A stretch of 15,003 nt of DNA from Pseudomonadota bacterium (GTDB lineage: Bacteria; Desulfobacterota; WTBG01; JAGOGO01): NCBI GenBank assembly GCA_021160085.1, contig JAGHDE010000130.1, forward strand, positions 1 to 15,003, in the 5' to 3' direction. This document shows positions 1 through 8,490 of this stretch, in pieces (within the stretch, counting starts at the first letter, position 1; each line of letters starts with the position of its first letter). Under the pieces are notes generated by a model that saw nothing but the letters and a program-made list of their open reading frames with translations, did not search any database and was not told the DNA's origin. The position numbers and the translations under genes are program-made.

Positions 1-206
1 AGTTAAAAATCAAGCCAGGAGATACTACTGATGACCTTAACTTTACGGTGGAAGCGGTAAACTGTCTTGGTTCTTGTGCCTTAGCTCCCCTGGTAGTGAT
101 AGATGGAAAATACCACGGTCATATGTCCGGGAAGAAGATCCAGACTCTTCTCCAAAAGACCAAAAAGCTAAAGAGAAGTGAGGAAGAAAATGGCAATGAT
201 AAGTGA
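1..206 (+). CDS. nuoE: NuoE-like [2Fe-2S] subunit, 3' end only
   Basis: The reading frame is open from the window edge (first full codon at 3) to a TGA at 204-206, giving the last 67 residues. The visible part is the C-terminal half of a thioredoxin-like [2Fe-2S] domain. It has the second cysteine pair in the motif CLGSC, followed by APLVVIDGKYHGHMSG, which is typical of the 24-kDa subunit (NuoE/HydC/HndA). In this family the subunit passes electrons to or from the NuoF-type flavoprotein in NADH dehydrogenases, bifurcating hydrogenases and NAD-linked formate dehydrogenases. The tail is lysine- and glutamate-rich. It overlaps the next gene's start by about 17 bases, which suggests one operon and coupled translation. 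The N-terminal cysteine pair lies upstream of the window. Family assignment is firm. Which complex it serves is open. Confidence 0.85.
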   Translation, partial: LKIKPGDTTDDLNFTVEAVNCLGSCALAPLVVIDGKYHGHMSGKKIQTLLQKTKKLKRSEEENGNDK

Positions 207-2049
207 CCCCCAAAAACTGGAAAAAGTGAGGGAATCTATTCTTAAGGATCGAGAGAAAGATTCTGGTAAAACCCAGGTAACTGTTTGCGGAGGAACTGGT
301 TGTCGGGGAGCGGGAGCGGAAGAGGTGGTGGGTACTTTCAGAGAAGAACTTGGAAAACTGGATGGAAAGGCGGAGGTCAAATTTAAAGAGACCTGTTGTC
401 ACGGTTTCTGTGAACAGGGGCCGATAGTAATCATTGATCCGGAGAATATTTTTTATAAAAATGTTACCCCCAAGGATGTTCCTGAGATTATCAAAGAAAC
501 CATTTTAGGGGGAAAGGTTGTTGATAAACTGCTTTATACCGATCCCAGTACCAAAAAGAAAGTGGTTCATGAAAAGGAAATTCCTTTCTATCAGAAGCAG
601 AACCGATTGATATTCGGCAATAATCGCTTTATTGATCCTACCAGTATTGAAGACTATCTTGCCCTGGAAGGTTACAAAGCTTTGGTGAAGGCCCTTACCG
701 AGATGACCCCGGAAGAGGTGATTGAAGAGGTGAGGAAGGCTAATCTCCGAGGCCGGGGCGGAGGAGGCTTTTCCGCAGGAGTTAAATGGGAATCTTGCCG
801 GAAGGCAGAGGGAGAACCCAAATATGTTATATGCAATGCTGATGAGGGAGATCCTGGAGCTTACATGGACCGAAGCTTACTGGAAGGAAATCCCCATAGC
901 ATTTTGGAAGGTATGACCATCGGGGCTTATGCTATTGGTTCTCATGAAGGATATATTTATGTAAGGAACGAATATCCCCTGGCGGTGAAAAATGTTACTA
1001 TTGCCATCCAGCAGGCGGAAGAGAGTGGATTTTTAGGAGATAACATTCTGGGTTCGGGATTTGATTTTAATGTTCGGGTTTCTCGGGGAGGGGGCGCCTT
1101 TGTGTGCGGAGAGTCCTCTGCCCTGATGACTTCCCTGGAAGGAAGGGTAGGCAGACCCCGCGCAAAATATATCCATACAGTAGAAAAGGGTCTATGGGGA
1201 AAACCGTCTAATCTGAATAACGTAGAAACCTGGGCCAATGTAGTCCTGATCATCAAAAAAGGAGCAAATTGGTACAAAAAGATCGGAACGGAAGGAAGTA
1301 AAGGAACAAAGATCTTTTCTCTGGTGGGAAAGATCAATAATACCGGGTTAATTGAAGTACCCATGGGGATGACCTTGCGAGAAATTATCTATGATATTGG
1401 AGGAGGAATCCCTAACGGAAAGAAGTTCAAGGCGGTCCAAACCGGAGGACCCTCTGGTGGCTGCCTTCCCGAAAGCAAGTTGGATCTTCCGGTAGATTTT
1501 GATGAGTTGACCAAATCCGGTTCTATGATGGGTTCCGGTGGGATGATCGTCATGGATGAGGATACCTGTATGGTAGATCTGGCCCGCTATTTCCTGAATT
1601 TTTTGGTAGAAGAAAGCTGCGGGAAATGTGTGCCCTGCCGGGAAGGGGTATGGAGAATGCTCCAGATCGTAACCGACATCTGTGAGGGGAGAGGAAAAGA
1701 AGAGGATATTGAATTGTTAGAAGACCTTTCTGATAGTATCCGGGATACTGCCTTGTGTGCTCTGGGTTCCACCGCTCCAAATCCGGTCTTGACCACCCTT
1801 AAATATTTCCGGGACGAATATATTGCCCATATTAAAGACAAAAAATGTCCCGGAGGAGTATGTACTGCCCTAATCGAATATTCCATTGATGAGGAGAAAT
1901 GTACCGGTTGTGGAGTTTGCCTCAAGGCCTGTCCCAGTGAGGCCATTTCGGGAGAAAAGAAAGAGCTCCACTCAATCGACAAAAAAAAGTGTATCAAGTG
2001 CGGGATGTGTAGAGATGTCTGTAAGTTTGATGCCGTTATAATAACTTGA
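190..2049 (+). CDS. nuoF: NuoF/HydB-like NAD(H)-binding flavoprotein with ferredoxin domains
   Basis: Predicted 619 residues. Domains in order: an N-terminal thioredoxin-like [2Fe-2S] domain (C33, C38, C70, C74); the FMN/NADH domain with GRGGGGF at 188-194, the CNADEGDPGA stretch from 215 and GGGAFVCGE around C306; an SLBB-like segment; the N3-type [4Fe-4S] site (C477, C480, C483, C523); and a C-terminal 2[4Fe-4S] ferredoxin (C571/574/577/581 and C601/604/607/611). This arrangement is that of HydB/HndC/HylB subunits of cytosolic NAD-linked, often electron-bifurcating hydrogenases and formate dehydrogenases, and is longer than complex I NuoF. It should oxidise or reduce NAD(P) with FMN. The frame also opens at GTG 178, but ATG 190 is preferred because GAGG at 180-183 sits six bases upstream; ATG 196 is possible. 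It overlaps the nuoE-like gene upstream, and its stop abuts the next gene. Confidence 0.93.
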   Translation: MAMISDPQKLEKVRESILKDREKDSGKTQVTVCGGTGCRGAGAEEVVGTFREELGKLDGKAEVKFKETCCHGFCEQGPIVIIDPENIFYKNVTPKDVPEIIKETILGGKVVDKLLYTDPSTKKKVVHEKEIPFYQKQNRLIFGNNRFIDPTSIEDYLALEGYKALVKALTEMTPEEVIEEVRKANLRGRGGGGFSAGVKWESCRKAEGEPKYVICNADEGDPGAYMDRSLLEGNPHSILEGMTIGAYAIGSHEGYIYVRNEYPLAVKNVTIAIQQAEESGFLGDNILGSGFDFNVRVSRGGGAFVCGESSALMTSLEGRVGRPRAKYIHTVEKGLWGKPSNLNNVETWANVVLIIKKGANWYKKIGTEGSKGTKIFSLVGKINNTGLIEVPMGMTLREIIYDIGGGIPNGKKFKAVQTGGPSGGCLPESKLDLPVDFDELTKSGSMMGSGGMIVMDEDTCMVDLARYFLNFLVEESCGKCVPCREGVWRMLQIVTDICEGRGKEEDIELLEDLSDSIRDTALCALGSTAPNPVLTTLKYFRDEYIAHIKDKKCPGGVCTALIEYSIDEEKCTGCGVCLKACPSEAISGEKKELHSIDKKKCIKCGMCRDVCKFDAVIIT

Positions 2050-2060
2050 GGGAGACGAGA

Positions 2061-2816
2061 ATGGAATTGACAATTAATAGCAAGAGAGTTTCTGCCGAGC
2101 CCGGGATGACGATTTATCAAGCGGCCAAAAAGGCAAATATTTATATTCCTGCCCTTTGTTATCATGAGGCCTTGAGCTCTATGGGTTCCTGTCGTTTATG
2201 TATTGTAGAGCTGACCAAGGGAAACCGGACCAAAATTGTAACCTCCTGCAATTATCCGGTGGAAGAGGGAATCAAGGTGGTAACCGATTCGGAAAGGGTG
2301 CTAAAGAACAGAAGGATGATTGTAGAGCTGCTTTTGGCCAGGTGTCCCGAAGTAAAGATAATCCAGGATCTGGCTCAAGAATTAGGAGTAAAGAAGACTC
2401 GATTCAGGATTGATGAATATAAGGAAAATTGTATTCTCTGCGGGTTGTGTGTCCGGGTCTGTGAAGAGGTGGTGGGAGTAGGGGCGATCAGTTTTTTGGG
2501 TCGGGGAAAAGATGAGAAGGTAGACACCCCATTTCACCGGGCATCGGATGTCTGTATTGGATGTGGCGCCTGTGTGACCATCTGCCCCACCGGGTGTATT
2601 AAAATGGAGGATATTGACGGTAATCGCAAGATTGATCGCTGGCAGGCTTCTCTTCCGCTTCAGAGATGCAAGATATGTGGAAAGCCGGTGGCTACCCGGA
2701 AACATTTAGAGCAGATTAAGGAAAGGTTTGCCTTGCCTCCGGAAATTCTGGAGCTTTGCCCTGATTGCAAACGCAACTACTATAAGAAGCAGGTTGTGGC
2801 CCAGGGACATCTATAG
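2061..2816 (+). CDS. NuoG/HydA N-terminus-like (HoxU-type) Fe-S subunit without catalytic domain
   Basis: Predicted 251 residues. It begins with a plant-type [2Fe-2S] domain (C33, C44, C47, C63) and continues with two [4Fe-4S] ferredoxin motifs (C124/127/130/134 and C165/168/171/175). It ends with a short domain carrying CxxC pairs at 203/206 and 233/236 that resembles a zinc ribbon. This matches the N-terminal electron-wire part of HydA/NuoG or the HoxU subunit of NAD-linked hydrogenases. The usual His-Cys3 [4Fe-4S] site between the [2Fe-2S] and ferredoxin domains is missing: the equivalent stretch, LLLARCPEVKIIQDLA, lacks the CxxC pattern. There is no H-cluster and no molybdopterin domain. 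A TTG at 2046 overlaps the previous stop, but ATG 2061 has GAGGGAG at 2048-2054 at good spacing. Likely role: electron wire between the NuoEF pair and an unknown partner, possibly CODH or an enzyme encoded upstream. Confidence 0.85.
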   Translation: MELTINSKRVSAEPGMTIYQAAKKANIYIPALCYHEALSSMGSCRLCIVELTKGNRTKIVTSCNYPVEEGIKVVTDSERVLKNRRMIVELLLARCPEVKIIQDLAQELGVKKTRFRIDEYKENCILCGLCVRVCEEVVGVGAISFLGRGKDEKVDTPFHRASDVCIGCGACVTICPTGCIKMEDIDGNRKIDRWQASLPLQRCKICGKPVATRKHLEQIKERFALPPEILELCPDCKRNYYKKQVVAQGHL

Positions 2817-2846
2817 ATATAACAGCAAGGTTTTTAAACATACAGA

Positions 2847-2855
2847 TTAAGGAGG
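2847..2855 (+). promoter_or_regulatory. Strong ribosome-binding site of acsA
   Basis: TTAAGGAGG lies five bases before ATG 2861. The near-perfect anti-16S match agrees with high expression of CODH and fixes the start. The same TTAAGGAGG precedes acsB and acsE. Confidence 0.75.
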
Positions 2856-2860
2856 ATAAA

Positions 2861-4807
2861 ATGGCTGATGGCAAATTGGTAAGCATTGATAAGACGGTAG
2901 AAGTTCTTTTGGATAAAATGGAAAAAGACGGGGTGGAGTCCTGTTGGGACCGCCATCTTCAGCAGGAGCCCCGCTGTCAATATGGAGACCTCGGGCTTTG
3001 CTGCCGGCATTGCGGCCAGGGGCCCTGTCAGATTGATCCCTTTGGCGGTGAACAGCAAAAAGGAGTATGCGGAGCCACGGCCGAGACCATTGCCGCCCGC
3101 CATTTTATTCGGATGATTGCTGGTGGCGCCGCTGCTCATTCCGATCATGGTCGGGGAGTTGCCGAGGTATTCCTGGCTGCGGCTAAGGGAGAAGCAAAGG
3201 GTTATGAAATCAAGGACGAACAGAAGCTCTTGACAATGGCCATGGACTTTGGCGTGGAGATTGGAGATAAAAGTATAGAAGAAATAGCAGTAGAAGTGGG
3301 AGAGATCGCTCTCGCCCAGTTCGGACAGCAGGAGGGGGAACTCAAGTATATCAAAAAGGCTCCCCTAAAGCGGCAGGAACTGTGGCATAAGTTGGGGGTT
3401 ACTCCCCGGGGAGTGGATCGAGAGATTGTAGAGATTATGCATCGGACCCACATCGGGGTGGATAACGATTACAAAAACTTGCTTTTACAGGGGACCAGAG
3501 CGGCCATAGGCGACGGCTGGGGGGGGAGCATGATTGCTACCGATCTGCAGGATGCCTTGTTTGGAACTCCCTATCCGGTGCTGGGCAGAGTAAATCTGGG
3601 GGTCTTGAAGGAGGACGAGGTCAATATTATCATCCATGGTCATGAACCTCTTCTCTCAGAATTGATTGTGGTGGTATCCCAGGAGAAGGAGATGCTGGAT
3701 CTGGCCACGTCAAAGGGGGCTCAGGGGATAAATCTTGTGGGCATGTGCTGTACCGGTAATGAGATTCTCATGCGGCACGGTATCCCTGTTGCGGGAGACT
3801 TTTTGCAGCAGGAGATAGCCATTGCTACCGGAGCAGCGGAAGCGGTGGTGGTAGACATTCAGTGTATCATGCCCTCATTGCCTTCAGTTGCCGATTGTTA
3901 TCATACCAAGGTTATCTCTACTTCTCCCAAGGCGAAATTTCCCGGGGCTACTCACATTGAATTTGATGAACACAACGCCCTGAATTCAGCAAAAGAGATT
4001 GTGAAAACAGCTATCAATAATTTTCCTAATCGATCCAGAAATGTGAATATTCCAAAAGAATCAGTCGATCTGATAGCCGGTTTCAGCTACGAGACAATCA
4101 ATTATCTCCTGGGGGGAATGTTCCGGGCTTCATGTCGTCCGTTAAACGATAATATCATTAACGGAAGGATCAGAGGGATTGCCGGAGTGGTCGGATGTAA
4201 TAGTGTTAGGACCAGGCATGGTGAGGGCCATGTGGAAATGGTCAAGGAACTGATCAAAAATGATGTAATTGTTCTTCAAACCGGTTGCAGTGCCATCGAC
4301 TGTGCAAAGGCGGGCTTAATGGTTCCCGAGGCGGCAGGTAAATATGCCGGGTCCGGTCTTGCGGAGGTTTGTGAAACAGTGGGGATACCCCCGGTGCTCC
4401 ATATGGGTTCCTGTGTTGATAATGCTCGAATCTTGATTGCCGCCACCGCGGTGATCAAAGAAGGTGGGCTCGGGGATGATATCAGTGAGATGCCGGTTGC
4501 CGGTGCGGCCCCCGAATGGATGAGCGAAAAAGCGATCTCCATCGGACACTATTTTGTGGCTTCCGGGGTTTACACCGTTTTTGGAGCGAACTTTCCTACC
4601 TTGGGCAGCAAAAAGCTTACCAAACATTTATTTGAAGAATTAGAAGAACAAATAGGTGGAATGTGGGGCTTTGAGCCGGATCCGGTTAAGGCGGCCCAGC
4701 TGATGATTAAACATATTGATAAAAAGAGAAAAGCTTTAGGTATTGATAAAACTCGGGAAAGAGTACTTTATGATATGGCCATGAGAAGAGAACTGGAGGC
4801 AGTATAA
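2861..4807 (+). CDS. acsA: Carbon monoxide dehydrogenase, Ni-Fe-S catalytic subunit (CODH)
   Basis: This gene encodes 648 residues, full length for the bacterial CooS/AcsA family. It interconverts CO2 and CO and would feed CO to acetyl-CoA synthase encoded next door. D-cluster cysteines are C39 and C47, and B-cluster cysteines are C48, C51, C56 and C70. Candidate C-cluster ligands are the HGHEP segment (H259/H261), the CC pair at 296-297, C335, C446 (in GCNSVRTRHGEGH), C476 (in QTGCSAIDC) and C518 (in MGSCVDNAR). The SEKA segment near residue 550 carries the conserved lysine next to the active site. All positions expected for an active Ni,Fe-CODH appear to be present. It lies in the acs cluster, 44 bases after the HoxU-like gene and about 70 bases before acsB. 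It acts in the cytoplasm in complex with AcsB. The symbol cooS is equally valid. Confidence 0.97.
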   Translation: MADGKLVSIDKTVEVLLDKMEKDGVESCWDRHLQQEPRCQYGDLGLCCRHCGQGPCQIDPFGGEQQKGVCGATAETIAARHFIRMIAGGAAAHSDHGRGVAEVFLAAAKGEAKGYEIKDEQKLLTMAMDFGVEIGDKSIEEIAVEVGEIALAQFGQQEGELKYIKKAPLKRQELWHKLGVTPRGVDREIVEIMHRTHIGVDNDYKNLLLQGTRAAIGDGWGGSMIATDLQDALFGTPYPVLGRVNLGVLKEDEVNIIIHGHEPLLSELIVVVSQEKEMLDLATSKGAQGINLVGMCCTGNEILMRHGIPVAGDFLQQEIAIATGAAEAVVVDIQCIMPSLPSVADCYHTKVISTSPKAKFPGATHIEFDEHNALNSAKEIVKTAINNFPNRSRNVNIPKESVDLIAGFSYETINYLLGGMFRASCRPLNDNIINGRIRGIAGVVGCNSVRTRHGEGHVEMVKELIKNDVIVLQTGCSAIDCAKAGLMVPEAAGKYAGSGLAEVCETVGIPPVLHMGSCVDNARILIAATAVIKEGGLGDDISEMPVAGAAPEWMSEKAISIGHYFVASGVYTVFGANFPTLGSKKLTKHLFEELEEQIGGMWGFEPDPVKAAQLMIKHIDKKRKALGIDKTRERVLYDMAMRRELEAV

Positions 4808-4863
4808 CTAAGACATGTTATTAATACTTATATAGAAAAAAGTTTAACTGAGAATTTATAATT

Positions 4864-4870
4864 AAGGAGG
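4864..4870 (+). promoter_or_regulatory. Ribosome-binding site that decides the acsB start
   Basis: AAGGAGG ends eight bases before ATG 4879 but only two bases before the in-frame TTG at 4873. The ATG is therefore the likely start, and the protein is two residues shorter than the longest open frame. Confidence 0.75.
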
Positions 4871-4878
4871 ATTTGAAC

Positions 4879-7083
4879 ATGTCAAAAATAATAGCTTCAG
4901 CCGGTATCCGTGGAGCTCATAAGATTGTCGAGAGAGCGGAAAAAAAATGGAAAGAAGCCATGGATAAGTGGGGTGCCAATGAGCCGGTGGGATTTCCCAA
5001 TACCGCCTATTTTTTGCCGGTAATTTATGGAATACTGGGATACAAAGTAGAGAAGTTAGGCGACATTGAATGGGTAGTTAATAAGTGTAAAGACATTCTT
5101 CCTCCTTTCGTAAAAGAGAATGTGCATCTTCCCTACCTGGGTCCGGCGCTGGATGCGGGCATGGCTACTTTTTTTGCAGAAGAGGTGATCGAGGCGATAA
5201 AATATCTGGAAGATCCCAATTGTTATACCAAACAGGAGGATCCCACCGAGGATAATTTATGGCTGGGGGCGGCCGATGACGTTATTTTGCGAAAAAGAGG
5301 GGTAGAGTTTGTTGATGGAACTGCTCCGGGTTTTGCCGCTATCCTGGGAGCAGCTCCCACCAATGAGATTGCCGTAAAAATAGCAGAAGAGCTGCAATTA
5401 AAGAATCTTTATGTTTTTATGGCCGCCGAACACGAGGGAAAGAGATTTTCCGAGCAGTTACAAGAGGAGGGAGTCCAGATCGGTTGGCCTACCCGGTTGG
5501 TATCTTTTGGTTCGGATATCTCCGCAGCGGTTTTTGCCGCAGGCTTCGCTATCCGGGCGGCTATGTCTTTCGGAGGAGTCGAGCCGGGAGATTTCCGAAA
5601 ACTTCTAATTTATAATAAAGATCGGATTTTTGCATTTGCCTTGACCCTGGGATATGTAACCGATGAGTGGTACGCCAATGGCCTTGGGTGTGTAAATTTT
5701 GGTTTCCCGGTTATTGCCGATACCCCGATACCCGAAATTCTGCCCACCGGGGTTTGTACCTATGAACATGTGGTATCCAATGTTCCTCATGACCAGATTG
5801 TCCAAAAGGCGGTGGAAGTGAGGGGCCTCAAGGTTACTGTCGCAGAAGTGCCGGTGCCGGTTGCTTACGGTCCTGCGTTTGAAGGTGAAAGGGTGAGAGG
5901 GGCGGATATTTATCTGGAGTGTGGTGGGGGGAGAACCCCCATGGTAGAGTGGCTTACTACCAAAGAGATGGACGAGGTGGAAGATGGAAAAGTAGAAGTG
6001 ATTGGTCCTGATATAACTGATGTACAACCAAAATCTAAATTGCCATTGGCAATTTGTCTGGAAGCGGCAGGAAGAAAGTTTGAGAAAGATTTTGAGCCTA
6101 TCCTGGAGCGGCAGATTCATCATTTGGTTAATTATGCCCAAGGGGTGATGCATATCGGGCAAAGAGACATTGCCTGGCTTCGAGTAGGCAAAGGAGCAGT
6201 GGAAAAGGGATTTAAGCTCGAACACCTCGGCAAACTACTTTATGCTAAGCTTCACCAGGATTTTGGCACTGTTTTTGATAAAATTCAGGCCAGGATCTAC
6301 ACTGAGGAAGATAAGGTAAAAGAGATGGAAGAAAAGGCCCGGAAGGCTTATGCCGAAAGGGATGCCCGCATTGAAGGGATGACCGATGAGACCACGGATA
6401 CTTATTATTCCTGCACCCTCTGCCAGTCATTTGCCCCCAGCCATGTCTGTATAGTAAGCCCTGAGCGAACCGGTCTTTGCGGGGCATACAACTGGATGGA
6501 TTGCAAGGCATCCTATGAAATAAACCCCACCGGGCCCAATCAGCCGGTAGAAAAAGGGGAATGTCTTGATCCTAAATTAGGAATGTGGAAAGGGTGCAAT
6601 GCGTTTGTTGAAAAGGCATCCCGTGGTAAAATCGATCATTATTATTTTTACAGCATCGTTAATGATCCTATGACCACCTGTGGTTGCTGTGAGTGTATCG
6701 CGGCGATACTCCCTATGTGTAACGGGGTGATGACAGTGAGTCGAGATTATATGGGAGAGACTCCCTGCGGGATGAAGTTTACCACCTTAGCAGGCACTGT
6801 GGGGGGAGGGTTGAGCACTCCCGGATTTGTTGGCCATAGTAAATATAATATCTGCCAGCGTAAATTCATTTTGGGTGATGGAGGGTTAAAGAGGATGGTC
6901 TGGATGCCCAAAATACTCAAAGAGGAGATCGCTGACAGGCTTAAGGCAAGATCAGAAGAGATCGGAATTCCCAATCTTCTTGACATGATTGCTGATGAGA
7001 CAGTAGGTATTAGCGAAGAAGAGATCCTTCCCTTCCTGGAAGAAAAGGGACATCCAGCCCTTACCATGGATCCATTGATGTAA
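4879..7083 (+). CDS. acsB: Acetyl-CoA synthase, alpha subunit of CODH/ACS
   Basis: Predicted 734 residues, the length of the bacterial enzyme including the N-terminal domain that contacts CODH and forms the CO tunnel. Archaeal CdhC lacks that domain. The enzyme joins CO, a methyl group from the corrinoid protein and CoA into acetyl-CoA. A-cluster residues are all visible: cubane cysteines C512, C515, C524 and C534, and the C601-G602-C603 motif for the distal nickel, in TTCGCCEC. These sit exactly six residues after the positions I recall for the Moorella enzyme (506, 509, 518, 528, 595-597). The N-terminal region contains FPNTAYFLPVIYGILG, and the middle domain carries YLECGGGRTPMVEWL. It lies between acsA and acsC in the same orientation with short gaps. 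The assembly factor AcsF/CooC is not encoded nearby in this window. Confidence 0.97.
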   Translation: MSKIIASAGIRGAHKIVERAEKKWKEAMDKWGANEPVGFPNTAYFLPVIYGILGYKVEKLGDIEWVVNKCKDILPPFVKENVHLPYLGPALDAGMATFFAEEVIEAIKYLEDPNCYTKQEDPTEDNLWLGAADDVILRKRGVEFVDGTAPGFAAILGAAPTNEIAVKIAEELQLKNLYVFMAAEHEGKRFSEQLQEEGVQIGWPTRLVSFGSDISAAVFAAGFAIRAAMSFGGVEPGDFRKLLIYNKDRIFAFALTLGYVTDEWYANGLGCVNFGFPVIADTPIPEILPTGVCTYEHVVSNVPHDQIVQKAVEVRGLKVTVAEVPVPVAYGPAFEGERVRGADIYLECGGGRTPMVEWLTTKEMDEVEDGKVEVIGPDITDVQPKSKLPLAICLEAAGRKFEKDFEPILERQIHHLVNYAQGVMHIGQRDIAWLRVGKGAVEKGFKLEHLGKLLYAKLHQDFGTVFDKIQARIYTEEDKVKEMEEKARKAYAERDARIEGMTDETTDTYYSCTLCQSFAPSHVCIVSPERTGLCGAYNWMDCKASYEINPTGPNQPVEKGECLDPKLGMWKGCNAFVEKASRGKIDHYYFYSIVNDPMTTCGCCECIAAILPMCNGVMTVSRDYMGETPCGMKFTTLAGTVGGGLSTPGFVGHSKYNICQRKFILGDGGLKRMVWMPKILKEEIADRLKARSEEIGIPNLLDMIADETVGISEEEILPFLEEKGHPALTMDPLM

Positions 7084-7114
7084 TAAAGAAAAAATCTTTA
7101 AAAAGGAGTAAAAG

Positions 7115-8458
7115 ATGGGACTTACCGGGATTCAAATATTCAAACTTTTGCCTAAGACCAATTGCAAGGAATGTGGATATGCTACCTGTCTTGCTTTTGC
7201 CATGTCACTTGCATCAGGTAAAGCAGAATTATCAGCCTGCCCTTATGTTTCAGAAGAGGCCAAGGAACAGCTTTCAGAAGCAGCAGCTCCTCCTATTAGG
7301 CCACTTACTATCGGAGTGGGTGACAGTGCGCTTAAGATTGGGGGAGAAACAGTAGCTTTTCGCCATGAAAAGAGGTTCGAGAGTTCTCCCGGCCTGGCCA
7401 TACTGGTAAGTGACACTATGGATGAATCCGAGGTTGATGCCAGAATTAATAAACTAAAAGATCTTCAATATGAAAGGGTCGGCCTTATTCTTAAACCAGA
7501 TCTGGTAGCCTTAAAAAATGAATCGGGTGACGTGAATAAATTTGAAGCCCTGGTAAATAAGGTTAAAACCAATGATGGGTTTGGGATGGTTTTAATGAGT
7601 GATAATCCGCAGGTGCTGGTAAAAGGAGTAGAAGCATGTGTGGACAGAAGACCCTTGATCTATGCAGCAACCAAAGATACCGTGGATATATTGGGTAATT
7701 TGGCCAAAGAGAAGAATTGTCCCTTAGCGGCTAAGGCTTCAAGCCTGGAGGAGCTTGCAGATCTTACCGCAGAACTGACCGAGTTGGGGGTTAAGGATAT
7801 TGTAATAGATTCCGGGTCTCGCTCAATGAGAAAAGCCTTTGAGGACCAGATAGTCATCAGGAGAGCTGCCCTGGAAAAAAAATTTAAACCCCTGGGGTTT
7901 CCAACCATCACTTTTCCCTGCGAGATGACTGATGATCCTATGAAGGAAACTTTAATCGCCTCTACCTTTATCTCTAAGTACGGAGGAATCATTGTTCTTT
8001 CTGATTTTGAAGGGCATAGCCTCTTTCCCCTTCTGGTAGAGAGAATGAATATCTATACTGATCCCCAAAGGCCTATGGCAACCACCGAGGGAATTTATCC
8101 TGTCAATGATCCTCAGGAGGATTCACCGGTATTGGTTACCACTAACTTTTCTCTCACCTATTTTATTGTTTCCGGGGAAATTGAATCCAGCCGGGTTCCC
8201 TGTTGGCTCCTGGTAATGGATACCGAAGGACTTTCAGTGATGACTGCCTGGGCAGCAGGGAAATTCGTAGGAGATGCAATCGGAATTTTTATGAAAAAGA
8301 GCGGCATCCTGGATAAGGTTAAAAAGAAAATGGTCATTATCCCAGGGTATGCTGCTGCAATTAGTGGTGATTTAGAAGAGGAACTGGGAGACTGGGAAGT
8401 GAAAGTTGGTCCAAGAGAATCATCCCAGATTCCTGCTTACCTGAAGACAGCTTTGTAA
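7115..8458 (+). CDS. acsC: Corrinoid iron-sulfur protein, large subunit (CFeSP gamma)
   Basis: This gene encodes 447 residues, nearly the same length as the Moorella subunit, and is alignable along its whole length from memory. The N-terminal [4Fe-4S] domain has C17, C20, C25 and C42 in the pattern CKECGYATC...CPYV. A TIM-barrel domain follows. The C-terminal B12-binding region contains TTNFSLTYFIVSGEIESS and DTEGLSVMTAWAAGKF, and the protein ends with VGPRESSQIPAYL. It carries the methyl group from AcsE to the AcsB A-cluster on a cobamide. The start ATG 7115 is preceded by AAAGGAG at 7102-7108. It normally works as a heterodimer with the small subunit AcsD, which is not found on either side here: acsE follows directly after 32 bases. 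The partner must be encoded elsewhere or be absent. Confidence 0.96.
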   Translation: MGLTGIQIFKLLPKTNCKECGYATCLAFAMSLASGKAELSACPYVSEEAKEQLSEAAAPPIRPLTIGVGDSALKIGGETVAFRHEKRFESSPGLAILVSDTMDESEVDARINKLKDLQYERVGLILKPDLVALKNESGDVNKFEALVNKVKTNDGFGMVLMSDNPQVLVKGVEACVDRRPLIYAATKDTVDILGNLAKEKNCPLAAKASSLEELADLTAELTELGVKDIVIDSGSRSMRKAFEDQIVIRRAALEKKFKPLGFPTITFPCEMTDDPMKETLIASTFISKYGGIIVLSDFEGHSLFPLLVERMNIYTDPQRPMATTEGIYPVNDPQEDSPVLVTTNFSLTYFIVSGEIESSRVPCWLLVMDTEGLSVMTAWAAGKFVGDAIGIFMKKSGILDKVKKKMVIIPGYAAAISGDLEEELGDWEVKVGPRESSQIPAYLKTAL

Positions 8459-8490
8459 CCCAAGACAATAACTTAAGGAGGTTAAATATC

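Noticed and set aside
1587..2165. 192-codon minus-strand open frame opposite the NuoF-like gene, and similar antisense frames elsewhere
   Set aside because: They lie opposite well-conserved plus-strand coding sequence, lack ribosome-binding sites and give no recognisable domains.
2061..2816. [FeFe]-hydrogenase HydA
   Set aside because: Only the N-terminal Fe-S region is present; the H-cluster motifs are absent.
4857..4862. Perfect TATAAT before acsB
   Set aside because: It lies only 16 bases before the ATG, so transcription would begin inside the ribosome-binding site, and no -35 box is found at 16-18 bases upstream.
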